This document shows positions 33,672-46,939 of a stretch of DNA of 64,000 nt, piece after piece. A model generated the notes under the pieces. The model was not told the DNA's origin and did not search any database. It saw only the letters and a program-made list of their open reading frames with translations. The position numbers and the translations under genes were made by a program. Source of the DNA: Megamerina dolium (taxonomy: Eukaryota > Arthropoda > Insecta > Diptera > Megamerinidae); contig OY978525.1 in NCBI GenBank assembly GCA_963854835.1, positions 59,966,855-60,030,854 on the forward strand, in the 5' to 3' direction. How positions within the stretch are numbered: the first letter of the stretch is position 1; every line of letters starts with the position of its first letter.

Positions 33672-33860
33672 GATATTCGTAAGTCATATGGCGAAAATGT
33701 GCTTCTTGCTTTCCACTCGAGAACAATGTTTACATTCTATTTTGAAAGATGACGGGATAAAGCATTTGCCTTACCACGATGATTGTAAAGTCATAACTCT
33801 GCAGCCGTTCAATCCAGCGCATCAATTGTCCTTCAGGATTTTTAAATTGTAATAATCTCC

Positions 33861-34895
33861 TTAGCGCTTAGCGTGATCAATTTGTAGATAAAATGACTGA
33901 ACGTTCAAGGATTTGGCACTATCAATATCACTTTTTCTTGCCCATTTATGATATGGGAGAGCACACCACGTATTCCATACCCACTCGCATCTGTGTCCAA
34001 CACAATCTTTTGACCAGGTACTGGATACGCTAATACTGGTGCTGAACAGAGTCTTTCTTTCAGCTGTTCGAATGCTTTCTGTTGATCTATGCGCCACACA
34101 AATGCTTTGTTCTTTCTTGTTAGCACATGCAGACTACTGGCGATGTTTGCAAACCCAGGAACAAATCGCCTATGGTAGCTACACAACCCTAGGAAGCTTC
34201 TTAACTCGTGAAGGTTCGCCGTAATATGCCATTCTGGTAATGCTACTACTCTCTCCTCGTCAGTATGTACCCCTTCTGTTATTACATTATGACCAAAATA
34301 CTTACCTTATCGCCTGAGGAGTGAACACTTTTTCACACTTAGCTTAAGCCCTGCTGATCGTATACGCTAAAATACCTCTTTTAACTTTTCTAGGTGGTCG
34401 TTAAAATCTTTTCCTATCACGATAATGTTATCGAGGTACATCACGCACGTTTTCCAGTGTAGTCCTTTGTGTACACGTTCCATCAAACGTTCGAAGGTAG
34501 CTGGCGCATTGCATAAACCAAATGGCATCACTGTAAATTGCCATAAAACATCGCCAATACTGAAATATGTTTTTCTTTGTCCTCCTTACCAAGTTCCACT
34601 TGCCAGTAGCCACTTTGTAGATCAAGAGTTGAGAACCACTTCGCACCAGATAGCGTTCCAGAGTGTCATCGATTCTTGGCAGTGGGTAGCTGTCTTTTTT
34701 CGTGATATCATTTATATCACAGAACCGAGTACTTCCATCTTTCTTCTTTACCAGCACAACTGGTGAACTCCGTGGACTCGCTGATGGTTCAATAACACCT
34801 TGTTTCTGCATATCGGTAATCAGCTTAATGGCTTCATCTCTTCTGGCCCATAGAACTTGCCCATAGAAAATACCGGTGTCAGTGTGATGTTTCAC
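33861..34895 (-). pseudogene. C1 reverse transcriptase and RNase H remnant
   Basis: The RT begins near 34,895 with RRDEAIKLITDMQKQGVIEPSASPRSSPVVLVKKKDGSTRFC. PLPRIDDTLERY follows, and several frameshifts break the palm, whose metal-binding YLDD-type box is only partly readable near 34,430 (MYLDN-like). The thumb and RNase H are at 34,186-33,905 (YHRRFVPGFANIASSLH, then QKAFEQLKERLCSAPVLAYP, then LDTDASGYGIRGVLSH). At least three frame changes are seen. Confidence 0.8.
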
Positions 34896-35243
34896 GATGT
34901 TGTTCGTCCTCCAGTTTTTCCATTTGAAGAAAAGATTGAACTGTACTTCTCTAATAGTTGTAAAGCCTTTTCCTTTTGCTGTTTGTTAAGCACACCTGCC
35001 CATTCTTCCATCTGTGCTTTTAATTCCGCTTTAACAGTTCCTGATCTTCCACTTTTCATCGACGAACGCTTTTCGCAGTCTACTACGGCAATAACTTTCT
35101 GACAATGACTTATCACCATTTCTTTCTTCACAACTGTAGATGTATTAGTTGGATTTAATATTCGCATCGGTATCATTCCATTTTCTTTAGGTTCCACTAA
35201 CGTCCACTAAATACGTTGTCAATTATAAAATCAACACCAATTA

Positions 35244-35522
35244 TTACGTGAATTCATGTTCCCACGTGCAATTTCCAATAGATACTCGTTTCTTTATCTT
35301 ACTCAGAATTTGTGCATCCTCACCCGTTGCTGTACCCAATTTTATTCCCTTTAAAGGCTCAAACCTCTTTACCAAATCGCTCTTGATTATAGAATGTGAT
35401 GTACCAGTATCCAGGGTTAACATAAACTCCATATAGTTCAATTTTCCATCAATAGTCAAGCTGATTGGCACACGCTGTAGTTGTGAAATGAGAATGATGG
35501 GGCAACCTACTGTTGGAGTCAA
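35244..35522 (-). pseudogene. C1 aspartic protease remnant
   Basis: A 92-codon frame contains FMLTLDTGTSHSIIKSDLV, the DTG catalytic motif of retroviral-type proteases, followed by a GEDAQILSKIKKRVSIGN flap-like part. The preceding 35,530-35,870 stretch has a damaged Gag zinc knuckle (CYKPRHMARDC, first Cys lost). Confidence 0.75.
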
Positions 35523-35875
35523 TTCACCCTCCGCTGAACTGACTCGATTTAGTTTAACGATGGATTTTTGTTAGTGCAGCGATCGCTGTCCACCTTATTC
35601 TCTTTCTTTTGTCTTCCTGGAGAGCTAGATCTTGACCGCTTACCTCATAGACGGCAGTCACGCGCCATGTGTCTCGGTTTGTAGCAAATGAAGAACTTTC
35701 CAGTAAATTTGTTTTCACGTCGACCTGTTATTCTTGCTTCAGGCTGCACTACTGACTTGAATGCCTGACACACTGCTTCAACCAGATTTCATGTTTCTGT
35801 TTCTAGTTGGCGTACCTGGGGCATTGGTCGACACATCAAACTGGCGGCTTCAAACGTCAAGACACTACTCACTGT

Positions 35876-36352
35876 TTATGCGTATGTATTCCTTGGTGAC
35901 GTGACTAAGGCACGTATACCATCTATGAACGCCCCTATTTTTATTTTCTCGATGAATTTGTCCGAATCACCGGAGAACGCAAGAGTACATAAGCGCTCAA
36001 TATCGGAAGCTAATTTCTGAAGGCTCTCATTACTCCGTTGCACTCGCGATCTTAATTCCACTCTATGCAATTGACTCTTATATTTATTTCCATATTTCCG
36101 CTGGAGTGTGTCCATCAATGATTGGTAGCTACCACGTTCTTTTTCTGGAACCAACTGTAATACTTAGGAAGCATTATATTTTAATGCAACTATTAAAACA
36201 GCAGTCTTGTCAGCGTGGACAACTGCATGTATATCGGCTTCTTCAAAGAACTCATGTTCTTCTACATTAATACCCTTATCACCCATAGCTTGCCTCAGCT
36301 TCACCAACAGTTCCACTTTTGCACCTGATGACGATAGATTCATCTCTACCAA
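35876..36352 (-). pseudogene. C1 gag remnant
   Basis: Two parts are in the same frame, with a stop near 36,162. The N-terminal part (MVEMNLSSSGAKVELLVKL onward) is SAP-like. The capsid part is KERGSYQSLMDTLQRKYGNKYKSQLHRVELRSRVQ, with ...DKFIEKIKIGAFIDGIR near 35,940. C2 encodes the same block at 42,420-42,680 on the plus strand. A 36,408-36,425 TGGTGTCAGAAATGGGA primer site (minus) follows the 5' LTR and fits tRNA-Leu (from memory). Confidence 0.75.
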
Positions 36353-36425
36353 CAGCTTCTAAAGCTGTCCACTTTTATCTGGTCAGCTTTCACCATCTTT
36401 ACAGAATCCCATTTCTGACACCAAT

Positions 36426-36594
36426 TGTAACGTTTTTATTTTGTGAACGTTTAATTCTATTTGAATCAATCTTGTTCGATCACTGGATTCTGTCAATAAT
36501 AATTACAACACTTATTTTGTACAATTATATACAGCAACAATTTATTTAATCAACTCTAATTACAATCAAATATTTACATAAACACATACTCGTT

Positions 36595-36597
<3 letters not shown>
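36426..36597 (-). repeat. C1 5' LTR (partial)
   Basis: It reads TGTAACGAG to AACGTTACA on the minus strand, followed by the tRNA-Leu-type primer site. Compared with the 3' LTR the first 150 or so bases are missing, replaced by (TA)n. Confidence 0.7.

Positions 36598-36680
<83 letters not shown>
36598..36680. repeat. (TA)n microsatellite
   Basis: A pure TA tract between the C1 5' LTR and the tail of RTE copy 2. Confidence 0.95.
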
Positions 36681-36681
<1 letters not shown>

Positions 36682-36718
36682 TTACTTACTTATGTGGCCA
36701 TAACAACCGAATATCGAT

Positions 36719-39690
36719 TTAGGCCGAATATAATACGCTTCTCCAGCCATCTACGTTCTTCGATAGCTGGCGCCAGTTAGAAATTCCAAGCGTCGTCAGG
36801 TTCTCCAGTACTTGGTCTTTCATCGGAGACCATCGGATTTTAGGTCTTCCTCTTCTGCGTGGTCCTCCAGCAGGTTCCGAATATAACACCTTCTTAGCTG
36901 GAGCGTGTTCTTCCATTCGCTCGACATGACCTAGTCAGCGCAGCCGCTGGATTTTGATGCGCTTTACTATGTCAATATCGGCATACAGCTCGTACAGCTC
37001 ATGGTTGTACCTTATTCGGGTCTCGCCACCAACGCAAATAGGTCCAAAGATCTTGCGTAGGACTTTTCTCTCGAAAACTCCAACCATTCGCTCATCCGAG
37101 GTGGAAATTTTCCAGGCTTCAGCGTCATATGTTAGGACAGGCATGATGAGAGACTTGTAGAGTGTAGTTTTCGTTCTTCGAGAGAGAGCTCGAATTCTCA
37201 ATTGCTTACTTAGCCCAAAGTAGCACCTGTTTGCAAGAGTGATCCTTCGCAATATCTCCAGGCTAACGTCATTACTGCTGTTAATGCTGGTTCCAAGATA
37301 GACAAAGTCCCTTACTACTTCAAAAGCGTAGGTGTCAACAGTGACGTGCTGTCCAAGACGCCGGGACTCTTTGTTTGTTGACACTAGATACTTCGTCTTG
37401 CCCTCGTTCACCGTAAGATCCATCCGACGCGACTCTCATTCCAACTCTGAGAATGCTGAACTGACTGCTCGCGTGTTCATGCGGTTATGTCATTCTACAA
37501 AGTCGAATGAGCTTTGCAGAAATACCGAACTCAGACATTGTTGCGTAGAGGTAATCCCTTACCGGACTGTCGAAAGCGGCTTTATAATCAACAAATAGGT
37601 GGTGTGCGTCGACCTGTTTTGCTTGGGTCTTCTCCAGGATTTGGCGCAGTGTGAAAATTTGGTCGATGGTAGATTTACCAGATCTGAAGCCACACTGATA
37701 AGGTCCAATCAGGTTGTGGAGCATGGGCTTCAATCTTTCACGCAATACGCTCGATAGGGTCGATGGGGTCTCCTTTTTTATATACAGGACAGAGAACACT
37801 GAGCCCCCAATAATCAGGCATGTATCATTCGACCATATTCTGCTTATGAGCTGGTACATGCAGGCGAGCAACTCATCGCCTCCGGTCTTAAACAACTCGA
37901 ATTTTCGAGTCTCATTCTTGTCGGTATATGTTAGGACAGGCATGATGAGAGACTTGTAGAGTGTAGTTTTCGTTCTTCGAGAGAGAGCTCGAATTCTCAA
38001 TTGCTTACTTAGCCCAAAGTAGTACCTGTTTGCAAGAGTTATCCTTCGCAATATCTCCAGGCTAACGTCATTACTGCTGTTAATGCTGGTTCCAAGATAG
38101 ACAAAGTCCCTTACTACTTCAAAAGCGTAGTTGTCAACAGTGACGTGCTGTTCAAGACGCCGGAACTCTTTGTTTGTTGACACTAGGTACTTCGTCTTGC
38201 CCTCGTTCATCGTAAAATTCATCGGACACGACTCTCTTTCCATCTCTGAGAATGCTGAACTGACTGCTCGCGTGTTCACGCCGGTTATGTCATTCTACAA
38301 AGTCGAATGAGCTTTGCAGGAATACCGAACTCAGACATTGTTGCGTAGAGGTAATCCCTTACCGGACTGTCGAAAGCGGCTTCATAATCAACAAATAGGT
38401 GGTGTGCGTCGACCTGTTTTGCGTGGGTCTTCTCCAGGATTTGGCGCAGTGTGAAAATTTGGTCGATGGTAGATTTACCAGATCTGAAGCCACACTGATA
38501 AGGTCCAATCAGGTTGTGGAGCATGGGCTTCAATCTTTCACACAATACGCTCGATAGGGTCGATGGGGTCTCCTTTTTTATGTACAGGACAGAGAACACT
38601 GAGCCTCCAATAATCAGCCATGCTATCATTCGACGATATTCTGCTTATGAGCTGGTACATGCAGGCGAGCAGCTATCGCCTCCGGTCTTAAACAACTAGA
38701 ATTTTCGAGTCTCATTCTTGTCGGTACACATTTCTATCTCCTCACACTCGCGTCTTTCCAACTCCCTCTTCTTTAGCCTGAAAAGACGTCTCTCTGCACT
38801 CTTTTTCTCTCTGTGCCGCTCCTTAACAGCTCGCGTTGCGCCTGCACGCAGGGTTTTCCTGTAGGTGGCGTCTTCCTCTGCGGTAGCATCGCGACACTTC
38901 TGATCATACCACTCATTCCTCAGAGTCCGGTAGTAACCGATTACCTCCTCGGCAGCAATAGTCATGGAGTGGGATATATGTGTCCACCGTGCGCATGTAT
39001 CATCAAGTGGAGTGGCAAATGCAACTGCTGTCCCTGGTGATGGCAGCGTACTGACTTCGAGCTTTCTCTGTGTGGGACTTCTCTTGTTATTTGCGACACA
39101 TAAACGTGTTCGCACCTTAACTGCAACAAGGTAATGATCCGAGTCGATGTTGGCACCACGGATCGATTTCACGTCCATCGTTGATCTGGTGACAGCCATG
39201 TCGCTTTGTGGATGTCGAGATGTTGGAATCTGGTACCACCAATTACCATGTTTCGTGCTGCGCCGAAGTCGATCCAAAGTTGGACCAAAGGTACCTTCCT
39301 TGCCCACCCTGGTATTAAAGTCGCCAAGCACCATTTTGATATCATGGCGGGGCAGCGGTCGTAAGCTTCTTCGAGGAGCTGAAAGAAGCTCTCCTTGGTC
39401 ACATTGTCCTACTCATCCGTCGGAGCGTGGGCACATGTTGCTGATGTTAAAGAATTTTGTCTTGATGCGGATTGTGGCCAGCCGTTCGTTCACAGGCGTG
39501 AAATCCTAATTCGTGCCTTTCAGCATGACAACTGTAGTAAATGGCACAGGACGCTCTTTTGGAGCAGCCCTGTTCCGTCCATCGCATTTCCTGAAGAGCG
39601 GTGATGTCAGCTCTGTATTTTTCGAATACATCAACCAGCTGGATAGAGGCACCGTCCCTATAAAGGACCGGACATTTCAGGTGCATATCC
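36719..39690 (-). pseudogene. RTE copy 2 endonuclease-RT, scrambled
   Basis: Endonuclease pieces are DITALQEMRWTEQG (about 39,560), VLGDFNTRVGKEGTFGP (about 39,320), FQHLDIHKATWLSPDQ (about 39,210) and GANIDSDHYLVAVK (about 39,150). The intact GTRFQH stretch here shows what was lost from copy 3. RT blocks (GPYQCGFRSGKSTIDQIF, FVDYKAAFDSPVRDYLY) occur twice because of the tandem duplication, each fused to KYLVSTNKE by deletion of the YADD core. The C-terminal end is intact (RRRGRPK, then ISNWRQL). Confidence 0.85.
37128..38726. repeat. Tandem duplication, two units of about 800 bp
   Basis: Unit 1 is 37128-37926 and unit 2 is 37927-38726. Both begin TATGTTAGGACAGGCATGAT and end with ATTCTTGTCGGTA. 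Each carries the same RTE internal deletion, so the deletion came first. Confidence 0.9.
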
Positions 39691-39932
39691 GTAAATCATG
39701 GCCCTTATTTCGTTTTCGGGGGTCATCAACAAAGGGGGTAGTTCGTTTCCGAGGCATTTTTACATTATTCACTGTAGTGATTTTTTATGTGGCGTGTCCC
39801 AAACCCAACGCACAAACTCTAACCGAGGGGATTTCCGCCACTCAGTGGGTGCCATAGGACGTTGCCCGGTGGTCGCCACTTGGAGGGCCCCCATTAATAA
39901 TAATAAAAGCGCCATCACATAGTAAGCAGAGC

Positions 39933-41878
<1,946 letters not shown>

Positions 41879-41883
41879 ACTAA

Positions 41884-43800
41884 TGTCAACAAAAAAGAAA
41901 TTGGAGGCTAAGGATACTAATGTAAAAGAACGTGAGTCCTTTGAGAGAGCATAATAGATTCGACCGGTCAACTCGTGGAATTCATGAAAACCATGATGCA
42001 ACAGCAAGAAAATGGGTCTCGCATTGACAACAAGCTTTCGGAAACATCAAGTGAATCTAAGCTCGCCAAGAAAACGCAATGGAAGAATTCCAGAAAGCAA
42101 TTGACTAGAGACTTTAAAAACATTCGCCACCCCAAGAGAGCGTTATTAGTAAATTGCGTATGGAAATTCAAGAAGGTTGGTCTCGCCAAGAACACGTGAT
42201 CAAAAATCTATAAATCCTACTAGAGCACGAACTCAATTAACTAAATATAAACGGACTATCTACATCAGTGGTAAGAGAATCTAGTACAATTAAACTAATG
42301 ACACCAACATCTGATGGAACCACACCATTCAATATTTTTAAGCTTCAGTTCGAGACAACAGCTTCTAAAAATCAATGGAATGGCTGCTCCTTTAATATTG
42401 GCATTAAAGGGTAATGCGTCAGAAGTCTTACAGATGGATCCAGAGAAAGATCGGGGTACTTATCAATCACTGATGAGCATACTTTAGCGCAAATATGGAA
42501 ACGAATGTAAGAACCAATTGCATCGACTGGTATTAAGATCACGAGTACAACGGAGTAAAGAGGGCCTTCACGATTTCGCTTCCGATATTGAGCGCTTATG
42601 TCTCTAGCGTTCTTCAGTAATTCGGAAGAATTCGTCGAGAAAATAAAAATAGAAGCATTCATCGACGGAATACGTGATGGAGAGACTAAACGCGCTCTAG
42701 TAATGTCACCAAGGTGTAGATATGCCAAAACAGTTAGTAGCGCTTCAAAGTATGAAGCCGCCAGTTTGATGTGTCGACCAATGCCACGAGTAAGCCAAGT
42801 ATAAAGAGAAACATCGGATTTGATTGAAAAGGTGTCAGGCATTCAAGTCAGTAGTGCAGTCTTTAGGAAGAACAACAGATCGACGTGAAAACAAATTTAC
42901 TGGTAAGTGTTTCATACGCGACAACCGAAGACATAAGGCACGTGATTGGCATTAATCGATTGAGAAGCCTAAAGTAATAACAAGGAGTTAACGAACAAAT
43001 AAGTTTACTGGTATGTAGTTCATATGGTATGAGGCAAAAGAGGGCATATGTCGCGTGATTGCAACCTACGACGCATGCAACCAAGAAGATCAGACGAACG
43101 ACCCAGATATCGTAAAGATTATGGAATACAAGGAGCAGGGCGTATCTCCAGATTGGCAAGAAAAGGCTAATGAAAGTCCAAGAGCAAAGACATACTTGGC
43201 ACAATGGCAAAGCGTGCACTTGAGATATGTATGTCTATTCCGAGCATCCAAAGTGAAGATGGAAAAATAACTAATTATCTTCTAGTGGTACCCAAGGTAA
43301 GAATAAAAGAAGTGGTAGCTGAGTATCACAATGCCTCCAGTGGAGGGCATTTGGGCATTACCAAAACCGTCGAGAAAAGTAAGAAACGATTTATTTGGGT
43401 TGGATGCCATGAACATGTCGATGATTGGATTCCGGAGTGTGAGCAAAGTGCAATGGCAAAAGTGCCACTATAAAAAGTCGAGGTAAAATCCACCAATACA
43501 CCGTGAGTGCTTCATTTGAGCGAATTGTTATGGACATTGTTCTACCGTTTCCAACAAGCAACGTAGGGAGCAAGTATGTTCTGGTGGTTATAGATTACTT
43601 CAGTAAATGACCTGATGTAGATCCCATTCCATATCAAGAAGCTATTACAGTTGCAGATGTATTCGACAACCAATGGATTACTCATTTTGGTGTACCGATG
43701 GAGTTACACTCAGGCCAAAGTCGAAATTTCGGACTGTTGTATTCCAACAGATGTCCCGTACCTTTGCATCCGCAATCTGATGGCATGGTAGAACGATCAC
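41884..43800 (+). pseudogene. C2 gag-integrase remnant
   Basis: The N-terminal frame MSTKKKLEAKDTNVKERESFERA is followed by stops and a Lys/Ser/Gln-rich piece (41,975-42,199). The capsid block (42,390-42,680) matches C1: GNASEVLQMDPEKDRGTYQSLM, LRSRVQRSKEGLHDF, then EKIKIEAFIDGIRDGETKRAL. The integrase zinc region is at 43,055-43,470 (EYHNASSGGHLGITKTVEKSKKRF), and the core reads IVMDIVLPF, VLVVIDYFSK with a stop after it, then HPQSDGMVER at 43,775. In-frame stops and shifts are frequent. Confidence 0.8.
41885..43800 (+). mobile_element. Gypsy family C, copy C2 fragment (gag and integrase)
   Basis: It starts near a gag-like ATG (41,884) and contains C-type capsid sequence and integrase. Protease, RT and RNase H are deleted (jump near 43,055). 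No LTR of its own is visible. Both ends abut family A LTRs in opposite orientation. Confidence 0.75.
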
Positions 43801-44515
43801 TAAATATCTAACAGCTAGACTCAAGGATGTAACACACAAGATGCGCACCTGAACCCAAGCTCCTATGTATCCTTTGGTACTATAACACTGGTTAGCTGAA
43901 ATAAAACAGGGTTAATTATACTTGCGCTTTTATGTCTTCACTTTATTTATGGTACTTTCCACTTTCAATTACAATTACTTATTTCACTAATAATGGGGGT
44001 CCTCGTACGGATCGCAGTATTTACACTTCACTATTCAAGTAGACTCACAACTAAAAAGCGTCTGCTTTCAGTAAGCTAGCAGCTTATATACCATTTTTCT
44101 AAAACTATCCATATATAGATCTACCCACATACGAACATATACAATAGAATCCAAAATGGATTCACACCACATGAATGTATGTATGTACCCATATTCACAC
44201 ATATGAGTACTTGTACTCTACGCGATTTTAGTTATCATGGTATGTCTAAACATTATTAGTATGCTTACGTAAGTGCAGAACTACGAATTGTGTGAGAATG
44301 TGCTTTGTCAGCTTTTTCACACACAACTGCAACTTAGTAGGCTCAATGTTCTGGCATTCCACAATTATAAGTAATATTGATATGGATTGTGTATTACACA
44401 ACGATGAGCAATGTTGGTATGTATATGATAAATATGTTTTTCACAATTTCGGGAAATATGTAACGTGGCAAAATATGCATACATATATGCATAATTCATG
44501 TTTTGGCACGCAACA
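43801..44515 (-). repeat. A3 3' LTR, 3'-truncated
   Basis: It starts TGTTGCGTG at 44,515. It contains the shared element as ATCCGTACGAGG (44,017 to 43,994) and ends at the join with C2 integrase, missing about 25 terminal bases. Confidence 0.8.
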
Positions 44516-46939
44516 TCTCGACCTTCTCTCAGGAAGAAAAAATTATCATTATGAAATAATAATAATTCTTTCTTATAAGAAAAAAAAAAAATATTTTAAC
44601 TATGCTTAGTTTGCGATATTATTAACTATTCAAAATATTATATACATATACATATGGTTACTGGTAATTCGATGATGCTTGGCTTTTAGTAGATTTGCTG
44701 CAGCTTTTGTTGTTGAATTCTAGTGGTGAAAACAGTAACTTTCTCTTTATCAAAGTTCGGTTGTTGTTTTAGCAATGAGAGCGAGATTTTTTATTTTAAG
44801 TTGTCCTTCTGGCCGTTAGGTCTGAAAGCGTTATCTGGATTATTATTGAGGTTTTGAGCGAAAGTTGGTTTGGTGTGCTTGTGGGTTGATTCTGGCGTCT
44901 AATATTTCCAATGATTCGATTTAAAAATTTGTATTTTTGGAATGGTATGAAAAATAGCTTGCAGAGTGGGTTTTGTGTGTGCACACTGCTAAGCAATATA
45001 GTCGATGTTAAACTCTGTACTCCTAGTCTAAGTGTTTAACTATTGGAGCAAATAATGAATATATAATCTTGCTTCTGTTCTGATTATCATTTTCTTCTGA
45101 TATGGATCAAAATCCATTGTCACTGATTGTATTGTTTATGCAGCATATGGTGTTGTTTTGTTAGTTTTTTCTATGTCGATGTCTCTTTGTTACGACGCGC
45201 TGACTAAAAGTTGTTGTTCGTAAATTATATTTTTTGTAAGTCTGATCAGTTTGTTATTCTTACGGGTGCTCGCTGTACTGGGCCTGCTTTGTTTTCTACT
45301 CTGGGTTTATTTGTTTTTTGCTGTCTCAAGGATAGTTTTGTGTCACCATTTTCTTGGCTGTTGCTGTTATTAATGCTGCTGCATTGGCATCTCTCGAAAT
45401 TTCACTGCGTTAGTTGATGTTGGATTCACGTCGGCATACTGCTACTGTCGTGAGCTTGTAGGGGAATTACCAAACTTTAAATATACATATATTCTTAGAT
45501 AGCATATATAAATAATTTTTGCTCAATATTAATTTATAATCTATACTTAATTTTTAAAAGGTAATAAAAATGCATTCTTGTTTGGTAAAAAAATATAATA
45601 ACAACATTGCATTTTCTCATCATAGTTGCAATAACCAACTTTTCGTACTTGTAGGTGGTACAGTTTTTAATATTATCTGTTCAACACGGAACATATTTTG
45701 TTATATATATTTCATTGTATTTTTTACATACATTCATTTTTGTTTTTGTATTCAATCTAGCTAACCTAATGATATTCCGCCTGCGCATGGGTATCCAGAC
45801 ACCGAATTACAATACAACGTGATGAATTGTAACAGATGTCTTGATACGCATGAACACTGCGCCTGCCTCTTTCTAATTTGCAAAATATTCCAAATTTTTA
45901 CATTAATTCCATGACTTTTAGTATTTCATATCTAAATATTTTAGTTCTTCTTTACTATGACCCCTATTGTTTCTTTTGTCTGTTCTTAATCCCTTCGAAA
46001 AACTGTAGTTTTCACAGTCTAGTACTTTCAATTTCGACTTCGGGTTTTTCTTTAGGGCACCCATATTTCTTGAGGGACCTTATATTCTTGTAGGATATTA
46101 GTGGAGAAATTATTAGTATTATAATTTATTTTTTGTATATATCAATATTTTATTTTATTGTTGTCAAAACTGAATTAATAAAGGGAAGGAAAAGAGAAAA
46201 AAAAATTGTAAATAAATAAATGTAACAATTGTAATAATAATAATTGTAAGTCGATTAAATTTATTTCCATACTTCTATGGACAGCATATTATAAAACGTC
46301 ATTTGATTCATGATGTATTATGTTTTTTTTCTTGTATCTAGAATTTTATACTTTCATGGCCAAAAGAAAAATATTCATAGTTGTGCATTTGCTTGTGTTA
46401 TACTTGTATGCATTTTGACTTCTTGTATATCTATATGCCTTATTATTTTGAGTGTTGTTCTCACGTTATTGTACAGGTACTGCATTGCTAAGCATTTTGT
46501 TTCATATGGTCAAAGTGTTATTAATTTTATTATTATTATTATAATTATTATTATTTTTTGTACGGAATTTTGTTTAGTCTGGATAATTAATTGTAGTGTA
46601 TCAATTGTATATTTCGTTCTCATTGTTTTATGCATACTCGGTATTATTATTATAGTAGGGTGTTCTTTGTAGAGGTTCATCTCATCATATATAATATTAA
46701 TTTAATTTTGGTGGAAAGGTTTTATTAAATTATTATGGTGCTTTTTCCATTTTCATCCGATTTGTATAGTCGTTGTTACTGGACTGTTTATGTTTACTAT
46801 TTCGTAGAGTCCAGCCCTAATGGGACTAAATTTGTTTTTCCTCGTTTGACGTTTTAATAAGACCTTTTTTTAGTTTTCAGATTAGTTGCCATGCCGGAAT
46901 TAAAGCGATATAGTATGCTGAAAGGTGTTTGTTTGGTGG
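44516..46939 (-). other. A3 3' non-coding region
   Basis: It is colinear with A1 3' sequence and with A2. Short frames on both strands have no recognisable product. The polypurine tract is next to the LTR (44,516-44,530, minus). Confidence 0.65.

Larger units (their letters stand above)
32319..36597 (-). mobile_element. Ty3/gypsy retrotransposon family C, copy C1 (decayed)
   Basis: On the minus strand the order is partial 5' LTR (36,426-36,597), primer site, gag, protease, RT, RNase H, integrase, polypurine tract and partial 3' LTR (32,319-32,647). Both outer ends run into (TA)n DNA, and copia is inserted at the 3' end, so no TSD can be read. A plus-strand relative, C2, is at 41,885-43,800. 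Confidence 0.85.
36681..39932 (-). mobile_element. RTE-type non-LTR retrotransposon, copy 2, rearranged
   Basis: It is the reverse complement of RTE copy 3 in pieces. The 3' end with a TAAG tail is at 36,681, RT pieces are at 36,719-38,700, and endonuclease pieces are at 38,700-39,690. The 5' UTR stops at AGCAGAGCA, where it meets (TA)n. A central segment is tandemly duplicated (37,128-38,726). It is flanked on both sides by (TA)n tracts, so it may have inserted in one TA tract. Confidence 0.85.

Noticed and set aside
46310..46672. 120-codon hydrophobic frame on the plus strand in the A3 3' region
   Set aside because: It is antisense to the element, built from AT-rich codons, and the aligned region of A1 does not keep it open.
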